A DNA stretch of 64,000 nucleotides from Klebsiella terrigena (GTDB taxonomy: Bacteria > Pseudomonadota > Gammaproteobacteria > Enterobacterales > Enterobacteriaceae), in the NCBI RefSeq assembly GCF_006539725.1, contig NZ_BJNO01000001.1, positions 62,001-126,000 on the forward strand, read 5' to 3'. The notes beneath the pieces are model-generated. The model saw only the letters and a program-made list of their open reading frames with translations. It was not told where the DNA came from and ran no database searches. The position numbers and the translations under genes were made by a program. Shown one piece after another: positions 35,988-45,406 of the stretch (within the stretch, counting starts at the first letter, position 1; each line of letters starts with the position of its first letter).

Positions 35988-36556
35988 GAGGGTCGGCAAG
36001 GTGCCAGAAATGGCGTGCTCTCCGGGGTTTTCCTTAACCCATCTCTTTGTTCGTTCTCCTTTCAGAAAACCAATACTGGCCAGTTAGTTAAAGTTTTTAA
36101 TCCAAAACAGAGTAGCGATAAGCTCAATATGTTCGGGAAGGAGTTCGCGCAGGTGTTGGGGGACGGGGGAAGTAACATACAGGGGAATAATGCGAAGAGG
36201 ACTTATACTCTGGCTTGTGGTTCACATTTGAGGAATGTCCAGGAGGGATTGTCTGGATCCACGAGAACGGCTATGAAGAGTGGACCTGATACACCGCTAG
36301 TCATAACGGCTCTGCGGAGCCGTTATCCTTGTATACCTTTCCCGTGTAAACGCTTTTTGTCGGTCACGATATTGAATTTAACGCTCTGATCGATCCAACC
36401 TGGCAGACCAAAGTCAGGAGCATTGACGAACGACAGACAGGTACAGGGCCTGATAAACTTGTCGCCTGATACGCTGCAAACTGTCGACGCTTCCTGTCGG
36501 CACGTCTTTATCCAGAAGGCAGTATCGCAATGCTTAACGTCTCGCTGAATCTAAAT
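35988..36556. other. Lower-GC gap between curA and rihA, possible relic
   Basis: A plus-strand frame (36015-36389) encodes 124 residues. Its middle (about 36070-36300: QLVKVFNPKQSSDKLNMF, then LACGSHLRNVQEGLSGSTR) looks protein-like, but it has no Shine-Dalgarno sequence, unusual codons (AGG, AGA, ATA, GGA) and no family I know. A minus-strand fragment near 36340-36430 reads APDFGLPGWIDQSVKFNIV before a stop. A perfect 10-bp hairpin ATAACGGCTC-TGCG-GAGCCGTTAT is at 36303-36326. I take this as decayed, perhaps acquired, DNA in the place of mcbR. Confidence 0.4.
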
Positions 36557-37492
36557 TCAGCCATAAAACGCCAGCCGCTCGGCTAACAGGTCTACAAAAC
36601 CCTCCCTGTCGACATCCAGCAAGACCGTGGTATTCGGCTGATTACCGGTCAGGAAGTAATAATCGACCACCGTCATGCCCTGGGTATATTTCCCCTGGGT
36701 TTCCACGCCCACCCAGCGCTCAACGCAGGTGAACAGCTCCGGCTTCAGCAGCCAGGCGATGGTGCAGGGGTCGTGCAGCGGGGCGCCGGTGAATCCCCAT
36801 TTAGCATCCTTGTGATACTCCATAAAGAAGTCGAGCAGCTCGGCAACAATGGTGGCTAGCGGGTTACCGACCTGGCGGAAACGTTCGATATCCATGTCAT
36901 GAATCTGCGCCCGATGCGTGACGTCCAGCCCGGCCATCACCACCGGAATACCCGACTGGAAGACAATCTCCGCCGCTTCCGGGTCGACGTAGATATTAAA
37001 CTCGGCGGCGGGCTGCCAGTTGCCGAGTACCATCGCGCCGCCCATCATCACGATGCGTGCGATCTTATCGTGCAGTTCGGGGTGGCCGTTCAGCAGCAGG
37101 GCGACGTTGGTTTGCGGGCCGGTGGCGACAATCGTCACCGGCTGCGGGCTTTCGCGCAGCGTTTTGGCCATCAGCTCGACGGCGGTACAGTTCTGTGGGG
37201 CAAAATCAGGCTCCGGGAGCGCCGGGCCGTCGAGCCCGCTTTCGCCATGAACGTTGTCAGCGATGATCAGCTCCCGCATCAGCGGCTTACGCGCGCCGCC
37301 GGCCACCGGAATATCCTGGCGTTGCAGCAGCGTCAGCATGCGCAGCACGTTACGCAGGGTTTTCTCCGGCGTCTGGTTACCGGCGGAGGAGGTGATGGCT
37401 TTGACGTCCAGTTCGGGTGAGGCGAGGGCGAGAACGATAGCGATGGCGTCATCATGACCCGGGTCGCAATCAAGGATGATTGGCAGTGCCAT
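36557..37492 (-). CDS. rihA: Pyrimidine-specific ribonucleoside hydrolase RihA
   Basis: A 311-residue nucleoside hydrolase, the length of E. coli RihA (YbeK) and very similar to it. It cleaves cytidine and uridine to the base and ribose. The calcium-binding motif is [13 protein letters not shown] (Asp8, Asp10, Asp14 and Asp15). [35 protein letters not shown] and [19 protein letters not shown] are ligand and metal segments, and [13 protein letters not shown] carries the later Asp. In E. coli rihA lies next to gltIJKL; here it sits between curA and yncD, so it has moved or been lost from the other site. It has no nucleoside transporter beside it. Confidence 0.95.
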   Translation of the reverse strand: MALPIILDCDPGHDDAIAIVLALASPELDVKAITSSAGNQTPEKTLRNVLRMLTLLQRQDIPVAGGARKPLMRELIIADNVHGESGLDGPALPEPDFAPQNCTAVELMAKTLRESPQPVTIVATGPQTNVALLLNGHPELHDKIARIVMMGGAMVLGNWQPAAEFNIYVDPEAAEIVFQSGIPVVMAGLDVTHRAQIHDMDIERFRQVGNPLATIVAELLDFFMEYHKDAKWGFTGAPLHDPCTIAWLLKPELFTCVERWVGVETQGKYTQGMTVVDYYFLTGNQPNTTVLLDVDREGFVDLLAERLAFYG

Positions 37493-37709
37493 AGCGGCTC
37501 CTTTTTATGGGCGATATTTGTGATAAGGGTAACGCCAGGGAGCACAACAGACGAGGGAGGATAAAACAAAGCGTGATGCACGCCGCATTATGATGATGGG
37601 GGAAGACGAATCTCCCGACTACAGGCTGGCGTATGTAGGCTTGCCGCCTGGTCCGCGCTTGCCGGGGCGAAGAGAGACGATGAGGTCGTAGCCGGAGCGG
37701 CGCGTTAAC

Positions 37710-37742
37710 GCCGCCGCCCGGCATGACTCCCCGGGCGGCGGC
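37710..37742. terminator. GC-rich hairpin downstream of yncD
   Basis: GCCGCCGCCCGG and CCGGGCGGCGGC form a perfect 12-bp stem with a 9-base loop, starting 7 bases after the yncD stop on the minus strand. No U-run is seen. The remainder of the 37493-37748 gap has no convincing gene. Confidence 0.55.
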
Positions 37743-37748
37743 TGGGTA

Positions 37749-39860
37749 TTATTCAAATCGCCAGGCGAGGTTCAGGCCAACGCCGTAGTTACGTCCCGGC
37801 GCCGGTTCGTAGTAGCGGCCGTTGGACTCGTTGACGATCACCGACCCGACGTAGCTGCGGTCAAACAGATTATCGATACGGCCGAAAACGTCCATATCCA
37901 TGTTGCCGTAGCTCCACTTATAGCCGCTGGTGAGCCCAACGACGGTCCACGACGGCGCCTTAGCGGTGTTCTCATCGTTAGCCATAATGTCGCTCATATA
38001 GCGAATATCGCTGCCCGCGTACCAGCCGCGATCCGGCTGATAGCCAAACGAGGCGTAGCCCATATTGCGGGCGATCCCCGGGATGCGGTTGCCGTTGCAG
38101 CTGGCGTCATCGCAGACGTTGGTCCGGTAGGTGGCGTCCAGCCATGTCCAGGCGGCCTTCAGGCGCCAGTTCTCAGCGAACTGCTGATCCAGCCCCAGCT
38201 CCATTCCCTGACGGCGGGTTTTGCCGGCGTTTTTATAGCTGGTGCGACCGCCGCTGCTGGCGTCAACGACAATCTCGTTATCGGTATCGGTCTGGAACAA
38301 GGCGGCGGTGAACAGGCCGTTGCCGATCCGCGTTTTGCTGCCGATTTCGAACGTCTCGTTGGTTGAGGGCTGCAGGCCAAAGTTCAGGCCGCCCTGGTTG
38401 CCGGAGCGATAGGAGAGCTCGTTGATGGTCGGCGTTTCAAAGCCGCGACCGGCGGAAGCGTAGACGTTCCACGCATCGGTCAGCGCATACTTCAGTGAAC
38501 CCGCCGGCAGCCATTTGTGGTAGCTGGCGTCGCCGCTGTCGTCGCCGTTACCCGGTGCAATGTAGTAATCGTTTGAATCGAACCACACCGAGCTGTAGCG
38601 CACCCCGGCATCGAGAGTCAGTTTCTCCGTAAGCTGCCACTGGGTCTGCAGATAAGGGTCGATATTCCACATCAGGTTGCGTTCGTTGCGGCGCAGGTTG
38701 CCCTCTTCGCCGTACTGCGGTGCGCCGTTGGCCATCACGAAGTTTTCAAATCCTTTGCGGCGCTCGCTCATGGTTTCGTAATCAAGCCCGGTGGTGAAGG
38801 TTACCGGTACCAGCAGCTCGCCGCGGTGGGTCCAGCGGGTATCGATGCCCTGATAGTGGCGGGTGAGGTCAATCACGCCGCCCGCGTGGCTCGGGTTAAG
38901 CTGCGGCGCGCGCGGAATCGACTGATACTGCGTGGTTTCACGCTCGCCGGCGTACATCATCACGCTCAGGTCGTCGCGCTCGCTCAGCTGGCGCTCGTAG
39001 CGCAAACCGGCCTGGGTCTGTTTGGTCGACTTGCGGGTGTTGTACTGATCGCCGCGCGGCGACTGGCGCGGGTTGCTTTGCCACTCGTCGTAGCTCAGGC
39101 CGCCGGCATCGTTGGCTTTGATATCCACGCTGTTGAACAGCAGCGTCAGCTTACTGACGTCGTTGATACGCACGCCGAGCTTCGCGTTGGCGAGATTTTT
39201 CCGCGCGCCGCTGTGATCGCGGTAGCCGTGAGTGGTGAAGCGGTTGGTCGACACGGTGTAATCGACGTCCCCGGCATGGGTACCGTCGCCGACGGCGCCG
39301 GTGGCCTTCATGCCGTAGTGCCAGGTACCGAAGCTACCGTAATAGCTGCTGGCTTCGATGGTCGGCGGCTGGCTGCCGCTCTGGCTGGTGACGTTAATCA
39401 CCCCGCCGGAGGAGTTGCCGTACAGCGCGGAGAAGGGCCCGCGCAGAACTTCCAGCGACTCTACGCTGCCGATATCGATATTGGAGGTTTGCCCCTGGCC
39501 GTCGGGCATGGTGGCCGGAATGCCGTCAACGTAGATCCGCAGCCCGCGCACGCCGTAGGTGGAGCGAGAGCCGAAGCCGCGAATCGAGAGCTGCAGGTCC
39601 TGAGCGTAGTTCTGCCGGTTTTGCACCTGCAGGCCGGGCACCGCGCCCAGCGACTCGGAAAGGTTGACCCGCGGCGCGGCGTGGCGCATTTCGTCGCCGT
39701 TGACCACGCTGACGGCGGCGGGGGTATCGAGTTCAGAGACCGTCGTTGGGGCCGCGGTGACGACCATCGTCTGCTCGCCTTCGGGGCTGGACTGAGCCAT
39801 AGCGACCAGCGGCAAGAGGAGGGCGGGAAGCGCAACCGTGCGCACGGAAAGGATTTTCAT
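37749..39860 (-). CDS. yncD: TonB-dependent outer-membrane receptor YncD
   Basis: A 703-residue receptor colinear with E. coli YncD (700 residues). After a signal peptide (about 22-24 residues), EQTMVVTA is the TonB box region. The plug domain has DLQLSIRGFGSRSTYGVRGLRIYVDGIPATMPDGQGQ (about residues 85-125) and VEVLRGPFSALYGNSSGGV-like text. The rest is a 22-strand barrel ending in the outer-membrane targeting Phe (AWRFE, one residue from the end). It takes up an unknown iron-related ligand by TonB energy. Start ATG 39860 matches the E. coli N-terminus. It is divergent from yncE, with Fur-like boxes in between. Confidence 0.95.
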   Translation of the reverse strand: MKILSVRTVALPALLLPLVAMAQSSPEGEQTMVVTAAPTTVSELDTPAAVSVVNGDEMRHAAPRVNLSESLGAVPGLQVQNRQNYAQDLQLSIRGFGSRSTYGVRGLRIYVDGIPATMPDGQGQTSNIDIGSVESLEVLRGPFSALYGNSSGGVINVTSQSGSQPPTIEASSYYGSFGTWHYGMKATGAVGDGTHAGDVDYTVSTNRFTTHGYRDHSGARKNLANAKLGVRINDVSKLTLLFNSVDIKANDAGGLSYDEWQSNPRQSPRGDQYNTRKSTKQTQAGLRYERQLSERDDLSVMMYAGERETTQYQSIPRAPQLNPSHAGGVIDLTRHYQGIDTRWTHRGELLVPVTFTTGLDYETMSERRKGFENFVMANGAPQYGEEGNLRRNERNLMWNIDPYLQTQWQLTEKLTLDAGVRYSSVWFDSNDYYIAPGNGDDSGDASYHKWLPAGSLKYALTDAWNVYASAGRGFETPTINELSYRSGNQGGLNFGLQPSTNETFEIGSKTRIGNGLFTAALFQTDTDNEIVVDASSGGRTSYKNAGKTRRQGMELGLDQQFAENWRLKAAWTWLDATYRTNVCDDASCNGNRIPGIARNMGYASFGYQPDRGWYAGSDIRYMSDIMANDENTAKAPSWTVVGLTSGYKWSYGNMDMDVFGRIDNLFDRSYVGSVIVNESNGRYYEPAPGRNYGVGLNLAWRFE

Positions 39861-39951
39861 GTAAACACTCGCAAAACGAACCAAACGGAACATATCTCCA
39901 TATGTTAACTCTTTTGTAATTTTTTGAAAATTATTAACGGAAGTTTAGTTA

Positions 39952-39970
39952 AATAATGGCAACTATTGGC
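39952..39970. promoter_or_regulatory. Fur-like box 1 in the yncD-yncE gap
   Basis: AATAATGGCAACTATTGGC matches the 19-base Fur consensus at about 12 positions and is nearly repeated at 40016. It lies about 90 bases before the yncD start. Confidence 0.45.
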
Positions 39971-40015
39971 TATTTTTTTCGCCCGCGAGCGCAATTAACG
40001 CTCCACTTTGCGTTA

Positions 40016-40034
40016 AATAATGATTACTATTCGC
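40016..40034. promoter_or_regulatory. Fur-like box 2 in the yncD-yncE gap
   Basis: AATAATGATTACTATTCGC matches the Fur consensus at about 13 of 19 positions and shares the AATAATG-N3-ACTATT-N-GC frame with box 1. It lies about 87 bases before the yncE start, so the two boxes are placed symmetrically for two divergent promoters. Confidence 0.5.
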
Positions 40035-40120
40035 ATTTATAAAATAGCGTAAAGCCATGACTTTACGTCACGGAAGCACTGTCGAGCAGGCACATATTTG
40101 TTTTATCAAAGGGAGTCGTC

Positions 40121-41182
40121 ATGTCATTACGTCATCTGTCCACGCCGCGTCTGCGCCGTTCACTGTTGTTAACTTCACTGCTGCTGGCGGGGAGCTTCAG
40201 CGCTCACGCGGCGGAAGAAATGCTGCGCAAGGCGGTTGGAAAGGGCGCATACGAGATGGCTTATAGCCAGCAGGAAAATGCGCTATGGGTCGCGACTTCG
40301 CAAAGTCGTTCGCTGGATAAAGGCGGGATCGTCTATCGCCTCGACCCGACGACGCTGGAGGTCACTCAGGTTATCCATAACGACCTCAAGCCGTTCGGGG
40401 CGACGATCAACAACGCGACCCAGACGCTGTGGTTTGGCAACACCACCGACAGCACCGTTACCGCAATTGATGCCAAAACCGGCGCCGTGAAAGGCCGCCT
40501 GGTGCTTGACTCCCGCAAGCGCAGCGAAACCGTGCGCCCGCTGGCGCCGCGCGAGCTGGCGGTGAATGAGAAGACCAACACCGTTTATATTACCGGGCTG
40601 GGTAAAGAGAGCGTTATCTGGGTGGTTGATGGCGACAAGCTGACCCTGAAAGAGACCATTACCAACACCGGCGCGATGGCGACCGGGCTGGCGGTGGATG
40701 CTGACGCGAAGCGCATTTACACCACCAATGCCGACGGCGAGCTGCTGACTATCGACAGCGACAGCAACAAAATTCTGAGCCGTAAAAAGCTGCAGGATGA
40801 CGGTAAGGAGCATTTCTACCTGAACCTGAGCCTCGACACCGCGGGCCATCGCGCCTTTGTCACCGACGGCAAGCAGCCGGAAGTGCTGGTTGTCGATCTG
40901 CGCGACGGCAAGGTGCTGGAGAAAATCGCCGCGCCGGAGTCGCTGGCGGTGCTGTTCAACCCAACCCGCAATGAAGCCTACGTGACCCATCGTAAGGCCG
41001 GCGAAGTCAGCGTGATCGATGGTAAAACCTACAAGGTCGTGAAAACCATCAAAACGCCAACCTACCCTAACAGCCTCGCGCTCTCCGCCGACGGTAAAAC
41101 GCTGTACGTCAGCGTGAAGCAGGAATCAACCCGTCAGAAAGAAGCCACTCAGCCGGATGACGTTATCCGCATCGCGCTGTAA
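40121..41182 (+). CDS. yncE: Periplasmic beta-propeller protein YncE
   Basis: A 353-residue secreted protein, the same length as E. coli YncE. It has a signal peptide of about 31 residues ending AHA. The mature protein is a seven-bladed propeller of YVTN/NHL-like repeats: LWVATSQSRS, LWFGNTTDSTVTAID, VYITGLGKESVIWVVDG, IYTTNADGELLTIDS, AFVTDGKQPEVLVVDL, AYVTHRKAGEVSVIDG and LYVSVKQ. E. coli YncE binds DNA in crystals and is iron-repressed; its role is unclear. Sharing the yncD control region suggests a joint role in iron-related uptake. Confidence 0.95.
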   Translation: MSLRHLSTPRLRRSLLLTSLLLAGSFSAHAAEEMLRKAVGKGAYEMAYSQQENALWVATSQSRSLDKGGIVYRLDPTTLEVTQVIHNDLKPFGATINNATQTLWFGNTTDSTVTAIDAKTGAVKGRLVLDSRKRSETVRPLAPRELAVNEKTNTVYITGLGKESVIWVVDGDKLTLKETITNTGAMATGLAVDADAKRIYTTNADGELLTIDSDSNKILSRKKLQDDGKEHFYLNLSLDTAGHRAFVTDGKQPEVLVVDLRDGKVLEKIAAPESLAVLFNPTRNEAYVTHRKAGEVSVIDGKTYKVVKTIKTPTYPNSLALSADGKTLYVSVKQESTRQKEATQPDDVIRIAL

Positions 41183-41191
41183 AGATTTAGC

Positions 41192-41209
41192 GGAGGGGGA
41201 GACCCCTCC
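41192..41209. terminator. Hairpin after yncE
   Basis: GGAGGGG and CCCCTCC form a 7-bp stem with a 4-base loop, 10 bases after the yncE stop. There is no U-run. Confidence 0.4.
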
Positions 41210-41324
41210 TGCTCGCCTGCATCACCCTCTGTTACAAACACCTGTTAGCCGTATTAACGTAATGGCTTTACAATCAGCGCTTTCCCGCCTGCTGCGGGAG
41301 AGTGGTAATCATTCTGGAGACGAT

Positions 41325-41546
41325 ATGAATAAGCCATTTATGGTTCTGTGCGCCGGCGCGATGCTGGCTTTACTGGCGGGCTGTACTTCAAACTATGTGA
41401 TGACAACGAAAAGTGGGCAGACCATTGTGACCCACGGCAAGCCACAGCTGGATAAAGATACCGGCATGACCAGCTACACCGACGAATCGGGCAACCAGCG
41501 TCAAATTAACAGCAGCGACGTTTCGCAGCTGGTTAAAGATAACTAA
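41325..41546 (+). CDS. Small YgdI/YgdR-family lipoprotein
   Basis: A 73-residue lipoprotein. The signal peptide ends in the lipobox LAGC (Cys21). The mature part SNYVMTTKSGQTIVTHGKP...DTGMTSYTDESGNQRQI is the DUF903/SH3-like fold of E. coli YgdI and YgdR. I chose ATG 41325, which gives the signal peptide at the N-terminus; GGAG lies 6 bases before it. The open frame to 41157 runs through yncE. Function is unknown. It is inserted between yncE and ansP and converges with ansP. Confidence 0.88.
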   Translation: MNKPFMVLCAGAMLALLAGCTSNYVMTTKSGQTIVTHGKPQLDKDTGMTSYTDESGNQRQINSSDVSQLVKDN

Positions 41547-41567
41547 GTCTGGATCGTCGTTGAAAAG

Positions 41568-41597
41568 TGCGGTTTGACCGGTTTCGGCCAAACCGCA
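41568..41597. terminator. Hairpin between convergent lipoprotein and ansP genes
   Basis: TGCGGTTTG and CAAACCGCA form a perfect 9-bp stem with a 12-base loop. On the minus strand it is followed by CTTTTC, so it may terminate ansP; the plus-strand side lacks a U-run. Confidence 0.55.
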
Positions 41598-41603
41598 ATC
41601 GCG

Positions 41604-43097
41604 CTATTTTTGCGCCGTCTGCGCACCCGGTGCGGTGCTATGAACCGCCGCTACCCGGCGACGAACGCCAAACCAGCCGGCGACCAGCAGCACCGCAATC
41701 AGCGGAATTGAACCGATGGTGTAGGTGCCGTTCGGATAATCAAAGGCCATCAGCACCAGCACGCTGAGCAGGAACAGCAGGGTCAGCCAGGAAGTGAACG
41801 GCGCACCCGGCATTTTGAAGCTCACCTCCGCCGCCTTACCTTCCTCGATCGCTTTACGCAGCCGCATCTGGCAAACCACAATAAAGCCCCACGACGCAAT
41901 AATCCCCAGCGAAGCCACGTTGAGCACGATCTCAAAGACCTGCGACGGCACCAGATAGTTGAGGAATACGCCGATGACGTAGACCGCCAGCGTCGCCAGA
42001 ATCCCGGCATAAGGCACCTGATGGCGGCTCATCTTCGACATAAACTGCGGCGCGGAGCCGCCCATCGACATCGAACGCAGAATGCGCCCGGTGCAGTACA
42101 GGCCCGAGTTGAGGCTGGAGAGCGCCGCGGTTAAGACCACGATATTCATCACGCTGCCAATGTAGGGCACGCCGAGCTTCGAGAAGAAGGTGACGAACGG
42201 GCTTTGCCCCGCCTGATAGGCATTCCACGGCAGCAGCAGCACCAGCAGCACCACGGAGCCGACGTAGAACAGGCCGATACGCCAGATCACGCTGTTGATC
42301 GCGCGCGGCACCATGGTCTGCGGCTCTTTGCACTCCCCGGCGGCGGTGCCGACCAGTTCGATGGAGGCAAAGGCGAACACCACCCCCTGCACCAGCACCA
42401 GCGCCGGCATCAGGCCGTGCGGGAACAGGCCGCCGTTATCGGTAATCAGGTGGAAGCCGGTGGTGTTGCCGTCCAGCGGTTTTCCGCTGCCGAGAAAAAT
42501 GGTCCCGACCACGAGAAACGCAACAATCGCCAGCACTTTGACCAGCGCAAACCAGAACTCCATTTCGGCAAACCACTTCACGCCGATCATATTCATGGTG
42601 CCGACGATCGCCAGCGCGCCGAGGGCGAAGACCCACTGCGGAACGTCGCCGAACGCGCCCCAGTAGTGCATATAGAGCGCCACGGCGGTGATGTCGACAA
42701 TGCCGGTCATCGCCCAGTTGACAAAGTACATCCAGCCGGCAACGTAGGCCGCTTTTTCACCGAGGAATTCGCGGGCGTAGGAGACGAAGCTGCCGCTGGA
42801 GGGCCGGTGCAGCACCAGTTCGCCCAGCGCGCGGAGGATAAAGAAGGAGAACAGGCCGCAGACCAGATACACCAGGGCCAGCGCGGGCCCCGCCATCTGC
42901 AGGCGCGCGCCGGCGCCGAGGAACAGACCGGTGCCGATTGCGCCGCCGATGGCGATCATCTGCACCTGGCGGTTGCCCATTGCCTTGTGGTAACCCGATT
43001 CCTGCGAGTTGAGCCAGTGACGTTTTGCGGCCTGATGCTCGGCCGCGGCGTTGTGTTTTGTATTCATTGATGTACCCATTTTCCTGTCAATGTCCAT
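41604..43097 (-). CDS. ansP: L-asparagine permease
   Basis: About 497 residues with 12 predicted helices, colinear with E. coli AnsP, an amino-acid/polyamine/organocation family importer for asparagine. The core opening IAIGGAIGTGLFLGAGARLQMAGPAL and LGELVLHRPSSGSFVSYAREFLG are diagnostic. The frame is open to 43112; I chose ATG 43097 because GAGGA lies six bases upstream, but ATG 43067 (MNTKHN) is possible. It ends the E. coli-like backbone. A LysR gene lies upstream on the same strand. Confidence 0.94.
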   Translation of the reverse strand: MDIDRKMGTSMNTKHNAAAEHQAAKRHWLNSQESGYHKAMGNRQVQMIAIGGAIGTGLFLGAGARLQMAGPALALVYLVCGLFSFFILRALGELVLHRPSSGSFVSYAREFLGEKAAYVAGWMYFVNWAMTGIVDITAVALYMHYWGAFGDVPQWVFALGALAIVGTMNMIGVKWFAEMEFWFALVKVLAIVAFLVVGTIFLGSGKPLDGNTTGFHLITDNGGLFPHGLMPALVLVQGVVFAFASIELVGTAAGECKEPQTMVPRAINSVIWRIGLFYVGSVVLLVLLLPWNAYQAGQSPFVTFFSKLGVPYIGSVMNIVVLTAALSSLNSGLYCTGRILRSMSMGGSAPQFMSKMSRHQVPYAGILATLAVYVIGVFLNYLVPSQVFEIVLNVASLGIIASWGFIVVCQMRLRKAIEEGKAAEVSFKMPGAPFTSWLTLLFLLSVLVLMAFDYPNGTYTIGSIPLIAVLLVAGWFGVRRRVAAVHSTAPGAQTAQK

Positions 43098-43255
43098 GAG
43101 TGGTCCTCGCACCGCCGACTGGCAGCACGTTATGCTGGCTTTCTCATCATTCTGGCGTAGGAGATAAGCAGAGCATGGCGCAGCATCCTACACGCAACGT
43201 GATAGTGACGCACGTAAAACATTTCTGCACCGCACTTGCTTATATATCAATGGGT

Positions 43256-44182
<927 letters not shown>

Positions 44183-44251
44183 TTATTTTGCAGTCTAATC
44201 GCGGCCCGGCGCTTGCGCTATCTTTAGTGCAACACCTAAGAGGAGAGCATC

Positions 44252-44650
44252 ATGAATATTAGCCACAGCGGCTCACAGCCATCACGAAAAGGTCCTGCAG
44301 ACTGGTTTACCGGCGACGTGCGTATCGACGCGCCTTTTCAGGCCACCGAGCCGGCGAAAGTGGGCGGCGCGACGGTCACCTTCGAACCCGGCGCGCGTAC
44401 CGCCTGGCATACGCATCCGCTGGGCCAGACGCTGATTGTGGTCCAGGGACGCGGCTGGCTGCAGGAGTGGGATAAAGAGCCGCAGGCGCTGAACCCGGGC
44501 GATATCGCGTGGATCCCGCCGGGCGTGAAGCACTGGCACGGCGCCAGCAGCACCACCGCCATGGTGCATATTGCCATCGCCGAAGCGGAGAACGGCAGCC
44601 CGGTGACCTGGCAGGAGCACGTCAGCGACGAGCAGTACCAGGGCTGCTAA
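44252..44650 (+). CDS. Small single-domain cupin protein
   Basis: A 132-residue cupin. Motif 1 is [25 protein letters not shown] (about residues 47-71) with HTH and a downstream Gln, and motif 2 is [19 protein letters not shown] (about 80-98). These supply His, His, (Gln) and His metal ligands. Members of this family include manganese-dependent hydroxynitrile lyases and many quinol or quercetin-type proteins of unknown role, so the reaction is not assigned. GAGGAGAG precedes the ATG. It is divergent from a LysR gene that probably controls it. Confidence 0.88.
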   Translation: MNISHSGSQPSRKGPADWFTGDVRIDAPFQATEPAKVGGATVTFEPGARTAWHTHPLGQTLIVVQGRGWLQEWDKEPQALNPGDIAWIPPGVKHWHGASSTTAMVHIAIAEAENGSPVTWQEHVSDEQYQGC

Positions 44651-44755
44651 ACGCGACCGTAGCCGGGTAGCGCAGGCGCTGAGCCGGAATTTTCATCCCC
44701 GACGCGCCGTTTGTGGGTTAATATTCTTACCCCAAAGGACGGCTGAGAGCGCAGG

Positions 44756-45301
44756 ATGAAAATAAACGTAGTAGGGACCAGCGGCGTCGGAAAATCGACT
44801 CTCGCCCGGCGGATTGCCCGGCAGCTGGCGCTTCCCTGTATCGAAATGGATCGGCTCTACTGGCTTCCGCAGTGGCAGGGCACGCCGGACGAAGCGTTCT
44901 TCGCCAAATTAGCCGCCGCTACCGCCGCGCCGGGCTGGGTGCTGGACGGCAACTATAACCGCAGCCGTCAGATCAAATGGCGCGATGTCGATCTGGTGGT
45001 CTGGCTCGACTACGGATTCTGCCGCACGCTGCGGCAGGCGGTGTGTCGCGCCGCCGCCCGCGCCAGCCGCCATCAGGAGCTGTGGCCCGGTACCGGCAAC
45101 TGCGAAAGCTTCCGTCGCTCCTTTTTTAGCCGCGAATCCATTATCTGGTGGACCATCAAAACCTGGCGTCACAATCGCCAGCGCTACCTTGCCGATATGG
45201 CCGACCCGGCCTGGCAGCATATCCGCTTTGTGCGCCTGCGTAACCGGCGTCAGACGGAGGATTTTCTCCGCCAGTTGACAGCGCAGCCTGCTCAGCATTA
45301 A
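44756..45301 (+). CDS. P-loop NTPase, adenylate-kinase/shikimate-kinase-like
   Basis: A 181-residue protein with Walker A GTSGVGKSTLAR (about residues 7-18) at the extreme N-terminus. It continues with LPCIEMDRLYWLPQWQGTP, DGNYNRSR and VVWLDYGF (Walker B-like), then a basic lid-like region with many Arg and Trp. It belongs to the group annotated as AAA or ATPase, sometimes as DNA topology modulation (FlaR-like) proteins. The substrate is unknown. It is monocistronic, between the cupin gene and the large operon that starts at 45407. Confidence 0.82.
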   Translation: MKINVVGTSGVGKSTLARRIARQLALPCIEMDRLYWLPQWQGTPDEAFFAKLAAATAAPGWVLDGNYNRSRQIKWRDVDLVVWLDYGFCRTLRQAVCRAAARASRHQELWPGTGNCESFRRSFFSRESIIWWTIKTWRHNRQRYLADMADPAWQHIRFVRLRNRRQTEDFLRQLTAQPAQH

Positions 45302-45406
45302 GCCCGTATATCTATTTTCCGGCAGAGCACATGTAAATAAATTGTTTCTCAGCCGCCTCCCCAGATTCTAATAATGCAGACACGTTAGTTAATACGAGTC
45401 TGCGAA

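Noticed and set aside
37470-37724. Minus-strand frame upstream of rihA
   Set aside because: It runs through the GC hairpin region after yncD and has no start signal or domain.
38826-39908. Plus-strand open frame (360 codons) antisense to yncD
   Set aside because: yncD is recognised end to end with signal, plug and barrel; the opposite frame has no domain.
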